DNA of 64,000 nt from Clostridium sp. ZS2-4 (GTDB lineage Bacteria; Bacillota; Clostridia; Clostridiales; Clostridiaceae): contig NZ_JAPPRQ010000009.1 of the NCBI RefSeq assembly GCF_026719745.1, forward strand, positions 1 through 64,000, given 5' to 3'. Shown one piece after another: positions 44,294 to 52,714 of this stretch; within the stretch, counting starts at the first letter, position 1; the number at the start of each line of letters is the position of its first letter. The notes under the pieces are model-generated. The model was not told the origin of the DNA and searched no databases. It saw only the letters and a list, made by a program, of their open reading frames with translations. The translations under genes and the position numbers were made by a program.

Positions 44294-46189
44294 TTATTTT
44301 TTTATTATTGCGCCAACTGGACATGCACTGTAGCATTGACCACATTTGATACACTTTTCTTGGTCAATAATGTGTTTTTCTTTAACTTTTCCACTAATAC
44401 ACGACATAGGGCATTGTCTTGCACATTTAGTACATCCTATGCAGCCACTTGTGATTTCATATTTAAGAAGATTACTGCAAACACCAGCAGGACAGCGTTT
44501 TTCGTATATATGAGCTTCGTATTCATTCATGAAATATTTCATAGTGCTTAGAATGGGATTCGGGGCAGTTTGTCCAAGTCCGCAAAGAGAAGTATCTTTT
44601 ATTGTTTCACTTAATTCTTTTAAATTTTCTAAATCTTGGGCTGTACCTTTGCCAGCTGTTATTTTTTCGAGAGTTTCAAGCAAACGCTTATTTCCTATAC
44701 GGCAAGGAGTACACTTTCCACAGGATTCTTCAACAGTAAAATCAAGATAGAATTTAGCAATATCAACCATACAATTATCTTCATCCATAACAATCATACC
44801 ACCGGACCCCATCATAGAGCCTATAGAGGATAATGATTCATAATCTATAGGGATGTCTAGAAATTGTTCTGGTATACATCCACCGGAAGGTCCGCCAGTT
44901 TGCACAGATTTAAATTTACGGCCATTTTTAATTCCGCCGCCAATTTCATAGATAATCTCTCTAAGAGTTGTACCCATAGGAACTTCCACAAGACCGACGT
45001 TATTTATTTTTCCAGCAAGAGCGAATACCTTTGTTCCTTTAGAAGTTGCCGTACCGATTGAACTGTACCATTCTGGACCGTTGTTTATAATAGCAGGTAT
45101 ATTAGATAGAGTTTCAACATTGTTTACACATGTAGGTTTGTCCCATAATCCGTTTTCAGCAGGGAATGGAGGTTTGTTTGTAGGTTCACCTCTGCATCCT
45201 TCAATTGAGTGAATTAATGCAGTTTCTTCTCCACATACAAAAGCTCCTGCACCATATTTTATTTTAATATCAAAGCTAAAGTCACTACCTAAAATATTAT
45301 TTCCAAGAAGGCCATATTCATGTGCCTGGCTTATAGCCGTTCTTAATCTTTGTATTGCAAGAGGATACTCTGCTCTTATATAGATACATCCTATAGAAGC
45401 CCCAATAGCGTATCCTGCTATAGCCATAGCTTCAAGAACACTGTGAGGGTCTCCTTCTAAGATAGAACGATCCATGAAAGCACCTGGATCACCTTCATCA
45501 GCATTACAGATTATATATTTTTGGTCAGCATTGAACATTTTTGCAAAAGACCACTTTCTACCTGTAGGGAAGCCGCCGCCTCCACGTCCACGTAATCCAG
45601 AATCAGAAATTAATTTAATGACATCATCACCAGTCATTTCAGTGAGTATTTTACCAAGAGCAAGATATCCATCTTCTCCTATATAGTCAGTAATTTTTTC
45701 AGGATTTATTAATCCACAATTTCTAAGAGCAATTCTCATCTGCTTTTTGTAGAAAGACATTTCATTTTGTTTCTGTACTTTTTCTCTGATAGTAGGTTCA
45801 ATATATAGAAGTCTTTCAACTACTTCACCTTTAAGCAAGTGTTTTTGGATAATTTCTTCTGCATCTTCTGGTGAAACATGAACATAAAAAACATTATCTG
45901 GAGCTACTTTTACTATAGGACCTTTTTCACAGAATCCAAAACACCCTGTTATAGAAATATGTACTTTATCCGATAATCCAGCTTTTTCTACTTCCAGCTT
46001 TAAATTTTCTAATATTTCATCACTTCTAGAGGATTTACAACCAGTACCTCCACAGATTAGTATCTCTCTTTTTGAGCTAGTATTTTTACTGCACACTTCG
46101 ATATCTTCAGATAATTTACGCATATCAACTAAATCTTTGTATTTATCTCTGAGTGTTTTAAGTTCTGCAATTGAATTAATTTTACTCAA
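44294..46189 (-). CDS. hydB: NADH-binding diaphorase subunit HydB
   Basis: Flavoprotein subunit that links the hydrogenase to NAD(H); 631 residues. It has an N-terminal thioredoxin-like [2Fe-2S] domain (CGGTGCKS and CFGFC), the NuoF FMN/NADH core with GRGGGGFPTGRKW near 200 and GAGAFVCGEETAL, a [4Fe-4S] site ESCGKCTPCR near 485, and a C-terminal 2[4Fe-4S] ferredoxin (CIGCTKCARQCP and CIKCGQCYSACP). This domain set is that of HydB in bifurcating HydABC. TTG start with GAGGGA; 3 bases after hydC. Confidence 0.95.
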   Translation of the reverse strand: MSKINSIAELKTLRDKYKDLVDMRKLSEDIEVCSKNTSSKREILICGGTGCKSSRSDEILENLKLEVEKAGLSDKVHISITGCFGFCEKGPIVKVAPDNVFYVHVSPEDAEEIIQKHLLKGEVVERLLYIEPTIREKVQKQNEMSFYKKQMRIALRNCGLINPEKITDYIGEDGYLALGKILTEMTGDDVIKLISDSGLRGRGGGGFPTGRKWSFAKMFNADQKYIICNADEGDPGAFMDRSILEGDPHSVLEAMAIAGYAIGASIGCIYIRAEYPLAIQRLRTAISQAHEYGLLGNNILGSDFSFDIKIKYGAGAFVCGEETALIHSIEGCRGEPTNKPPFPAENGLWDKPTCVNNVETLSNIPAIINNGPEWYSSIGTATSKGTKVFALAGKINNVGLVEVPMGTTLREIIYEIGGGIKNGRKFKSVQTGGPSGGCIPEQFLDIPIDYESLSSIGSMMGSGGMIVMDEDNCMVDIAKFYLDFTVEESCGKCTPCRIGNKRLLETLEKITAGKGTAQDLENLKELSETIKDTSLCGLGQTAPNPILSTMKYFMNEYEAHIYEKRCPAGVCSNLLKYEITSGCIGCTKCARQCPMSCISGKVKEKHIIDQEKCIKCGQCYSACPVGAIIKK

Positions 46190-46192
46190 GGT

Positions 46193-46681
46193 TTATCCCT
46201 CCAATTCAGCATAATCTTGTAATACTTTACTTACCATATCAGTTGTAAAATGACCATAAACCTTATCATTTATTGTAACGACTGGAGCAAGACCACAGGC
46301 CCCTACGCATCTTAACACATCAACAGTAAATTTTGAATCTTGTGTAGTTTCGCCTGCTTTTATATTTAGCTGCTTTTCAAATTCTTTTAATACGTCTCCA
46401 GCTCCCTTTACAAAACAAGCTGTTCCCATACAGATACTTATTACATATTTACCTCTTGGTTCTGTAGTAAAATAAGAATAAAAGCTTACAACACCACATA
46501 CTTTTGCAACATTGATATTTAATTTTTTAGCTACAAATCTTTGAACCTCTTCTGGAAGATAACCAAATAATCCTTGAGCCTTATGAAGTACCTCAATTAA
46601 TGCGCCTTGTTTATCTTCAAGAGTATCAATGAAATATTCTAATTCTTGAAACTTTTCATTAGCTAAAATATTTGTACACAC
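46193..46681 (-). CDS. hydC: NuoE-like [2Fe-2S] subunit HydC
   Basis: Small subunit of the HydABC complex, about 162 residues, thioredoxin-like [2Fe-2S] fold. Ligands are in CMGTACFVKG and RCVGACGLAP, and the N-terminal helical domain has GLFGYLPEEVQRFVA as in NuoE. The GTG at 46681 lies eight bases after GAGGGGG; an in-frame ATG at 46702 lies before that site and has none of its own. First gene of the operon. Confidence 0.93.
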   Translation of the reverse strand: MCTNILANEKFQELEYFIDTLEDKQGALIEVLHKAQGLFGYLPEEVQRFVAKKLNINVAKVCGVVSFYSYFTTEPRGKYVISICMGTACFVKGAGDVLKEFEKQLNIKAGETTQDSKFTVDVLRCVGACGLAPVVTINDKVYGHFTTDMVSKVLQDYAELEG

Positions 46682-46805
46682 TACTTTTACCCCCTCAATC
46701 ATAAATAAATTTGATAAAAAAATAACATTATAAAAACAAAAAAATGTAATGGTGAAAATGTAAAAATATTAAAACAACCCTAAACAAAAGGAATATTCGG
46801 AAAAT

Positions 46806-46819
46806 TTAAAACGTTTTCA
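46806..46819. promoter_or_regulatory. cre-like (CcpA) site upstream of hydCBA
   Basis: TTAAAACGTTTTCA matches the cre consensus TGWAANCGNTNWCA at all but one position. It lies about 125 bases upstream of hydC, between the divergent hyd and GH65 genes, either of which could be its target. A possible hyd -10 (TATAAT on the minus strand) is near 46727. Without a second site the call stays tentative. The remaining 46703-47040 gap is AT-rich without further recognisable features. Confidence 0.45.
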
Positions 46820-47045
46820 TAAAGTTGTATTTGAAATATTTTTTTAATATTTTTACATAAAAATAATTATACTAATTTACTTACAAGGTCATTTTTATTA
46901 TACAAAGTATTAACTAATATAAAATTCTATTAACGTTAAAAAAATCCTTCAAATTTACAAAAAAAATAATAGATATAGAATTTGAAAAGTTAAAAGTTCA
47001 AACTTAGAATAAAATATTATCTTAGCGAATATATGTTTCAATAAA

Positions 47046-47074
47046 TTGAAAAAAGTGTATAAATAGTATATAAT
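47046..47074 (+). promoter_or_regulatory. sigma-A promoter of the GH65 remnant
   Basis: TTGAAA (47046-47051), 17-nt spacer, TATAAT (47069-47074). The promoter looks intact although the gene it serves is truncated. Confidence 0.65.
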
Positions 47075-47173
47075 TTATGGTAAATAAAGGAAAAACAAAA
47101 GTTAAAATAAAAGATGGTTTTATTCAATAAGTATTTCTGAGAACGATTTCTTGAATGAAAAGGGGGAACGTCA

Positions 47174-48226
47174 GTGAATAACAAAAATTTAAAAAATAAT
47201 AGCAGCTATATTTTTGATGGATGGAAAATCATTGAAAAAGAATTTAATGTTAAATATAACTTTTTAGAAGAAGTAGTATTTTATCTTGGAAATGGATATA
47301 TAGGAATAAAGGGTGGTTTTGAAGAAGGGGATTATGAACAAAAAGGTACGTATATTAAGGGAATATATGATGTACAATCTAATGTAGATAGTGAAGAAGC
47401 ATGTGCTTATTTTGGGCAAAATGAAAATATATTTAATGTAATTAATGAGAAAATTATAAGGATATATATAGAAGATGAAGAATTCAATATGCTGAAAGGT
47501 ACTATATTTGAATATAATAGAACGCTTGATCTGAAAGAAGGAATTTTACATAGACATTTAATTTGGCAATCACCAAAAGGAAAAAGAGTAGAGATTAACA
47601 CTAAAAGAATGGTTAGTTTTGAAAATATACATTTAGCAACTATTTCATATCAGGTGATTCCACTTAATTTTTCAGGAAAAATTAAAATTATATCTTCTAT
47701 AGATGGAGATATTACAAATAGTGTAGAGGAAAAAAAGTTAAAATCAGCTTCAACTTTAAAGAAAAAAAGCTTAAATGTATTAAAAAAAGAAGTGATAAAA
47801 AGCTTTGGAGCAATAACTTCAGAAACCACTACCACAAAGTTTGTAGTAGTTTGTGGTATGGAAAATCAGCTTTTATGTGAAGGAGAATCTGAAGTAGCAG
47901 CTAAGGAATATGATAAAAAAATAGAAGTAGTATATACAATGGACGGTAAGGTAAATAAAAAGATAGAATTTAACAAGTATATTTCATATTTTACTTCAAA
48001 AGATTGTCCAAAAGAAAAATTACTTATAAAGGCTAAAGATATGGTACAAAAATCCAAAAAAACTGGATTAAGTACAATAGAGGCCTCTCAAAAGGAGTTT
48101 TTACAAGAATTCTGGGGTAAATTTGATGTAGACATAAAACATGATACATTCATAAATCAAAAAATTAGATTTAATGAATTTAGTTTATTGCAGCGTAATG
48201 GAAAAGCGTATACTTTATTAAAGTAA
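47174..48226 (+). pseudogene. truncated GH65 disaccharide phosphorylase (N-terminal half)
   Basis: 350 codons covering the N-terminal beta-sandwich and linker of kojibiose/maltose/trehalose-phosphorylase-like proteins: W-IIEKEFN, LGNGYIGIKGGFEEG, GTYIKGIYD, LDLKEGILHRHLIWQSPKG. It reaches INQKIRFNEFSLLQ, which begins the catalytic barrel in full-length enzymes of about 750 residues, then stops after ten further residues. The catalytic acid and phosphate site are missing, so no enzyme activity is expected. The last residues (NGKAYTLLK) could derive from the original C-terminus after an internal deletion. GTG start with GGGGG upstream. Confidence 0.8.
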
Positions 48227-48260
48227 TATATATATGTTTAAAATAAAATTACTCCATAGC

Positions 48261-48330
48261 TTTTATGAATTTTAGTAGCAAAATTCATAAAAAACCATAT
48301 TTTACTAATGTAGTAGTAAAAATATGGAGG
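48261..48330 (+). promoter_or_regulatory. two leader hairpins, the second covering a Shine-Dalgarno
   Basis: Hairpin A: 48261-48273 pairs perfectly with 48280-48292 (13 bp, TTTTATGAATTTT type). Hairpin B: CCATATTTTACTA (48295-48307) pairs with TAGTAAAAATATGG (48314-48327) with one bulged A. The last GG of hairpin B is the start of the GGAGG that serves the gene at 48339, so folding would hide the ribosome site. Hairpin A might instead be the old GH65 terminator. Confidence 0.5.
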
Positions 48331-48338
48331 TATATAAA

Positions 48339-48710
48339 TTGTACAACAATAATAATATGGAAGAAATTAATTACATGATGCCTTTTGAAATATCAGATTA
48401 TATGTACATGCCAAGAACTATAGATCCTATTGTAGAGGATTTGTCATCACTGGAAGTAGATAAAGATGAAAAAGAAGAAGAATATAGAGAGAAGAACAGC
48501 AAGAACAACGGAGATAAAGATTATTATGGTGATAAAGATTATTATGACAAAGATTATAATTATAGAGATGTTGAGAGAATATGTAGAATGATAGAAAGAT
48601 ATAATCCAGGAATTTTGAGGACTATGGTAAGGTATGGGGTACCTTATCCAGTAGCAAAAAGATTATGTGAAAGAATTGTAAGACTTACTCTTAGATATTA
48701 TAAGGATTAA
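48339..48710 (+). CDS. small Asp/Lys/Tyr-rich protein of unknown function
   Basis: 123 residues; family not recognised. An Asn/Met-rich N-terminus is followed by an acidic-basic stretch and imperfect repeats of GDKDYY (about 55-75), then a Cys-containing basic C-terminal helix region (ERICRMIERYNPGILRTMVR, then YGVPYPVAKRLCERIVR). This composition recalls clostridial spore-coat or exosporium proteins, but that is only a guess. TTG at 48339 lies eight bases from GGAGG; the ATG at 48324 overlaps that site. Strong terminator follows. Confidence 0.65.
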   Translation: MYNNNNMEEINYMMPFEISDYMYMPRTIDPIVEDLSSLEVDKDEKEEEYREKNSKNNGDKDYYGDKDYYDKDYNYRDVERICRMIERYNPGILRTMVRYGVPYPVAKRLCERIVRLTLRYYKD

Positions 48711-48760
48711 AAAAACAGAGTACATTTATGCAAATAGCATAAATGTACTCTGTTTTTGGG
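48711..48760 (+). terminator. terminator after the Asp/Lys/Tyr-rich protein gene
   Basis: Perfect 20-bp stem: 48711-48730 with 48738-48757, 7-nt loop, ending in T residues. Confidence 0.9.
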
Positions 48761-48863
48761 TTGGAAATTTCGAAATATTAAGAAAATTATTGACAAAATG
48801 GAAAAAATTTACTATCATTTTAATATGAGGTTTATTTTGATAAAAGTAAAGGGGGATTTTGTT

Positions 48864-49157
48864 ATGAATGAATTATTAGCAAGTGTACGAGATGTTAATG
48901 AAAAAGCTAAAAAAGCAAGACGAGTTGGCAAATTACCTGGAATACTTTATGGTGGATACAGAGGAAATATTCCTTTCTGCATTAGTGCAAATGAATTTCA
49001 AAAATACATAGCAAGAAAAGGAGAGCATAGTGTATTATATATCAACCTTAATGGGGAAAAAATCAAGACTCGCATAGTAGGTGTGCAAAGAGATTTGGCT
49101 GGAAATCAAGTCATTAGTATAGATTTAAAAGAACTGTCACAGGAGCAGAGTGCTTAA
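48864..49157 (+). CDS. short ribosomal protein L25 (5S rRNA-binding domain only)
   Basis: 97 residues corresponding to the N-terminal L25 domain of the Ctc/L25 family: R-VGKLPGILYGG near 25, EFQKYIARKGEHSVLYINLNG and the VQRDLAGN motif. The C-terminal TL5 domain found in the usual 180-220 residue form is absent, as in E. coli L25. It should bind 5S rRNA. The ATG at 48864 follows AAAGGGGGAT; the open frame upstream from 48756 runs into the previous terminator. Confidence 0.85.
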   Translation: MNELLASVRDVNEKAKKARRVGKLPGILYGGYRGNIPFCISANEFQKYIARKGEHSVLYINLNGEKIKTRIVGVQRDLAGNQVISIDLKELSQEQSA

Positions 49158-49209
49158 AATACAGTTATACATTGTTGAATTCATATAAAAATTTTAAAAG
49201 AATAATTTA

Positions 49210-49259
49210 AAGGGTATGTCTCAAAATAGAATGCAATTTCTATTTTGAGACATACCCTT
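49210..49259. repeat. perfect 22-bp inverted repeat, terminator or IS-end-like
   Basis: The arms 49210-49231 and 49238-49259 are perfect complements with a 6-nt loop. The outer sequence AGGGTATGTCTCAAAATAG resembles terminal inverted repeats of some insertion sequences, so two ends may have been brought together. It may equally act as the L25 terminator, although the following tract is not T-rich. Confidence 0.55.
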
Positions 49260-49352
49260 AATTTATATTAAGCTTCACTATATATTTTTTGTCTTTAAAA
49301 TAACAAATAATGGTGATATAATTATAAAGTAAGTTTTAAACAAGCTAATAAA

Positions 49353-49392
49353 AGACAGTTCGAGAGCCTCCTGTCTGTAAATAAAACTAAGG
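49353..49392 (+). promoter_or_regulatory. preQ1-I riboswitch
   Basis: P1 stem AGACAG (49353-49358) with CTGTCT (49371-49376), a 12-nt loop containing the cytosine-rich CCTCC, and the A-rich tail GTAAATAAAACTAAGG (49377-49392) that forms the pseudoknot. It leads to queT. TAAGGC (49388-49393) is complementary to GCCTTA in the downstream terminator, so the tail can act as antiterminator. Confidence 0.88.
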
Positions 49393-49466
49393 CATAACAA
49401 TCAAAGTGTACGTATATATACTATGCTGTATTTTGTGTGTAGTTTTTTATGTTTTAGATTGATATG

Positions 49467-49498
49467 ACTGCCTTATGTTTATTAAGGCAGTTTTTTTG
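49467..49498 (+). terminator. preQ1-controlled terminator
   Basis: ACTGCCTTA (49467-49475) pairs with TAAGGCAGT (49483-49491), followed by seven T residues. Expected off state when preQ1 is bound. Between it and queT only a strong AGGGGGG-led three-codon frame near 49550 is seen. Confidence 0.88.
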
Positions 49499-49620
49499 TG
49501 TTTGTAGTGTGGAATTTCAAAAGTTAAAATTTTAAATAGTTGAGAAAGGAAAGGGGGGAAAAATGAATACATAGAGATTTTATGGAATAATGATAATTTT
49601 ATAGTTGGAGGAAAAATTTA

Positions 49621-50118
49621 ATGGAGAAAAATATAAAAACAGAATTTTTAGTTGAAAGTGCGGTAGTAGCTGGTCTTTATGCAGCTCTGACAATGATACT
49701 GGGTTTTATGAGCTATGGACCAATTCAATTTAGAATAGCAGACATTATGACACTGCTGGCATTTATAGATCCTTTATATATACCAGGATTAGTTCTTGGG
49801 TGTGCTATTTCAAATGTAACTAGTACCATAGGAATTGTAGATATAGTTGTGGGAAGTTTTGCTACACTTATTAGTGCATATTTGATAAGCAAGACAAAAA
49901 ATTTATTTATAGCTTCACTTTGGTCTACTATAATAAATGGTGTTATTGTAGGAGCAGAACTTTATTATGTTTTAGGTTTGCCATTTTGGCTATCTGCTTT
50001 ACAGGTAGCTATAGGAGAATTTGTGGTAGTAACAATCATTGGATATCCTTTGTTCAAATATATATTAAAAAATAAGAATTTAGTTAATATGTTAAGAATA
50101 GATAATAAAGAAGTTTAA
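49621..50118 (+). CDS. queT: queuosine precursor transporter QueT
   Basis: Membrane S-component of an ECF transporter for queuosine precursors (QueT family, formerly COG4708); 165 residues, about five membrane helices. The family core MSYGPIQFRIADIM near residues 29-42 is present, with LVLGCAISN near 60. It needs the shared EcfA/EcfT module encoded elsewhere. The preQ1-I riboswitch in its leader supports the substrate. GGAGG lies about ten bases upstream. Confidence 0.93.
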   Translation: MEKNIKTEFLVESAVVAGLYAALTMILGFMSYGPIQFRIADIMTLLAFIDPLYIPGLVLGCAISNVTSTIGIVDIVVGSFATLISAYLISKTKNLFIASLWSTIINGVIVGAELYYVLGLPFWLSALQVAIGEFVVVTIIGYPLFKYILKNKNLVNMLRIDNKEV

Positions 50119-50127
50119 TACTATTAA

Positions 50128-50164
50128 AATAAGCAGTAATTTATAATGCTGCTTATTTTTTATA
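50128..50164 (+). terminator. terminator after queT
   Basis: AATAAGCAG (50128-50136) pairs with CTGCTTATT (50149-50157), followed by T residues. Confidence 0.75.
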
Positions 50165-50285
50165 AGAAAAATTAATATACATAATTATTAATACTTTTTT
50201 ATATTATAGAAACAAGTTTGTGTTAAAGCAGGCTAGGTACAAAAAGTACACTGAATATTGTGATTAAATGGAATCGGGGTGTTTT

Positions 50286-52049
50286 ATGAAAACATATAAT
50301 TTTATTTATGAAGATTTCCATAGTTTAAATGAGTATATTTGTAAAAATAATATTAGCAGCTATAATAAAATTCTCGTACAGATTTATAGTGGAATAGGAA
50401 ATAAAGATTGTGTTTGCAAAATAAAAAAGGATATATTAAATGTTCTGCCGCAGGCAAAAGTTATTGGAATAACTTCTTCAGGAGATATTTTAAATGAAAA
50501 TATTATAAATAATAGTTGTGGAATTTCTATAACTGTTTTCAATAATCTAGAGTTAACTGCCCATACTGCCAGGAAAGATAATTTATCTGATTTTCAATGT
50601 GGACAAATTCTAGGACAAAAACTTGTGAAAAAAAATGCAAAGGTTTTAATTATCTTTGATGATGAAACTAATTTGAATGGTGAAGAATTTTTACGAGGAA
50701 TAGATTCTGTATCAAAAGAGAGTATTATTGCAGGAGGTCTTACAGCAAGTATAGGAAGTGAATCAGAAGCTTTTATATTTAATGAAAATAAGATAGTAAA
50801 AGACAAAACAGTAGGAGGTGAAGTGAGTGGAAAAGAATTAAAGGGACAGTATTATACGGATCTATTAACAGGATTACCTAATCGAAACAGATTGACTGTG
50901 GATATTTTGAAAAAAAAATATAGAAAGCTAGCATTAATCGATATAAATTCGTTTACAGAACTTAATGATTTTTATGGAAATAAAGTTGGAGATGTTATAT
51001 TGATTGAATTAGCGAAATTAATGACATATTTTGCAGAAGAAAAAGGATTTGAAGCATATAGAATACATGCTAATACTTTTGCTTTAGTCAGTAGTGATGA
51101 TGTTGATGATGTAACATTTAAAGAAGTTTTAAGTAATCTTCAAAAAATCATAAAACAGCAGTGTTTCTTTTATATGGAGCACAAATTTTTCATAAATGTA
51201 AGCGTAGGGATAGCTACAGAAGATGTTCAACTTATTGAAAAAGCAGATATGGCTCTTAACTATGCTAAAAAACATAAAAAAAACTTTCAGATATATGATG
51301 AAAATCTGAATATTTTAAAATCCTATGAGAACAATTTAATTTGGACAAAAAAAATAAATGATGCCATTGAAGATGATAGAATAGTACCGTATTTTCAGCC
51401 TATATTCAATAATCATACTGGAAAAATAGAAAAGTTTGAGTCGTTAATTAGGATGATAGATAAGGAAGGAAAGGTTATAACTCCATATTATTTTTTAGAT
51501 ATTGCAAAAGAAGCTAGAATATATAATGAGCTTACTAGAATAGTGATTAATAAGACTGTTGGTAGATTTAAAAATACCGATTATGAATTTGCAATTAATT
51601 TATCGGTAGAAGATATATTAGACAATAAAACAAGAGAATTTATTATTGAAAAATTACAAACTTCAGGATTGGCTAAACAAATTGTATTTGAGATTGTGGA
51701 ATCAGAAGGAATTGAAAATTTTAGTGAAGTAAACAAGTTTATACAATTGATAAAAAAAATTGGAGCTAAAATAGCAATAGATGATTTCGGCACAGGCTAT
51801 TCGAATTTTAGTTATCTGATAAAGTTAAAGGTTGATTATATAAAAATTGATGGTTCAATAATAAAAAATATAAATAAAGATAAATCAGCAGAAGTTGTGG
51901 CAGAGACTATTGTCAGTTTTGCAAAAAAGCTAGGCATAAATACAATTGCGGAATTTGTTTCAGACGAGGAAATATATAAAAAAGTAAGTAGTATGGATAT
52001 AGATTTTTCACAAGGATATTATTTTTCTGAACCTAAGAGAAATATATAA
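50286..52049 (+). CDS. FIST-GGDEF(degenerate)-EAL protein
   Basis: 587 residues, no membrane helices. The N-terminal 175 residues resemble a FIST sensory domain (YSGIGNKDCVCKIKKDILN, VIGITSSGDI, and the GGLTASIGS end), without a separate FIST_C. The GGDEF-like part (about 190-330) starts LLTGLPNRNRLT but the GGDEF signature is replaced by RIHANTFALVS, so it should not make c-di-GMP. The EAL domain (about 345-580) keeps the catalytic set: FESLIRM (Glu; Ala is Ser), NLSVED, EIVESEG, DDFGTGYSN, DYIKIDG. Likely a phosphodiesterase. ATG at 50286 has GGGGTG; an upstream ATG at 50268 has no site. Confidence 0.85.
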   Translation: MKTYNFIYEDFHSLNEYICKNNISSYNKILVQIYSGIGNKDCVCKIKKDILNVLPQAKVIGITSSGDILNENIINNSCGISITVFNNLELTAHTARKDNLSDFQCGQILGQKLVKKNAKVLIIFDDETNLNGEEFLRGIDSVSKESIIAGGLTASIGSESEAFIFNENKIVKDKTVGGEVSGKELKGQYYTDLLTGLPNRNRLTVDILKKKYRKLALIDINSFTELNDFYGNKVGDVILIELAKLMTYFAEEKGFEAYRIHANTFALVSSDDVDDVTFKEVLSNLQKIIKQQCFFYMEHKFFINVSVGIATEDVQLIEKADMALNYAKKHKKNFQIYDENLNILKSYENNLIWTKKINDAIEDDRIVPYFQPIFNNHTGKIEKFESLIRMIDKEGKVITPYYFLDIAKEARIYNELTRIVINKTVGRFKNTDYEFAINLSVEDILDNKTREFIIEKLQTSGLAKQIVFEIVESEGIENFSEVNKFIQLIKKIGAKIAIDDFGTGYSNFSYLIKLKVDYIKIDGSIIKNINKDKSAEVVAETIVSFAKKLGINTIAEFVSDEEIYKKVSSMDIDFSQGYYFSEPKRNI

Positions 52050-52118
52050 ACTGCTTAAAAAATTATAGAATATATATGAACAAAGTATTTATCACTAATT
52101 AAATTGGAGGAATATACG

Positions 52119-52541
52119 ATGCAAATAAAATGGTCAAAAGGAAAAGAAGATTTAAAAGATGCAAGTATGATTCGAGAAGAAGTATTTGTAAAGGAACAAA
52201 ATGTCCCAATAGAAATTGAAATGGATGAATTTGATGATGCAGCACATCATATAGTAATATATGAAAATCATAAGCCAGTTACTGTTGGAAGATTGTTGGA
52301 GAAAGGAAATCATTATGTAATAGGAAGAGTAGCCGTTCTAAAGGAATTTAGAGGAAAGCAATATGGTAAAATAGTCATGGAAAATATATTAACAAAGGCA
52401 AAAGATTTAGGGGCAAAAGAAATTAGATTACATGCTCAATTTTATGCTAAAAATTTTTATGAAAATTTAGGGTTTGAAGCTTATGGTGAAATTTTTGAGG
52501 AAGCTGGAATTAATCATATTTCTATGAAAAAATATTTATAA
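52119..52541 (+). CDS. GNAT-family N-acetyltransferase
   Basis: 140 residues with the GNAT fold: IREEVFVKEQNVP at 20-32 (YjcF/ElaA-like start), beta4 YVIGRVAVLKEFRGKQYGK with the acetyl-CoA loop R/Q-x-x-G-x-G/A variant near 78, and FYENLGFEAYGEIF near the end. Substrate unknown. ATG at 52119 after TTGGAGG. Own terminator. Confidence 0.85.
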   Translation: MQIKWSKGKEDLKDASMIREEVFVKEQNVPIEIEMDEFDDAAHHIVIYENHKPVTVGRLLEKGNHYVIGRVAVLKEFRGKQYGKIVMENILTKAKDLGAKEIRLHAQFYAKNFYENLGFEAYGEIFEEAGINHISMKKYL

Positions 52542-52556
52542 TGTATTGAGTAAAAT

Positions 52557-52585
52557 AAAAACGAGGTCGTATACCTCGTTTTTAT
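52557..52585 (+). terminator. terminator after GNAT gene
   Basis: AAAAACGAGGT pairs with ACCTCGTTTTT around a 5-nt loop. Confidence 0.85.
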
Positions 52586-52714
52586 TTTGTAGTGATAAAA
52601 TTTTTATTTAAATTGGATGGGTTAACAAAAGTAAAAATTGGTCGTTTTCAAATCTAGTTAAATTGATATAATAAGTTTAAGTTATTTAGAGAATTAATTT
52701 GAGAGAGTGATTAG

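Noticed and set aside
46931-46940. TTAACGTTAA considered as a Rex site for hydCBA
   Set aside because: It lacks the outer TTG/CAA parts and the 4-bp spacer of the Rex operator, and short AT palindromes are frequent here.
49550-49575. Three-codon frame (Met-Asn-Thr) with a very strong Shine-Dalgarno ahead of queT
   Set aside because: Too short to support as a gene; could be a chance A/G-rich stretch.
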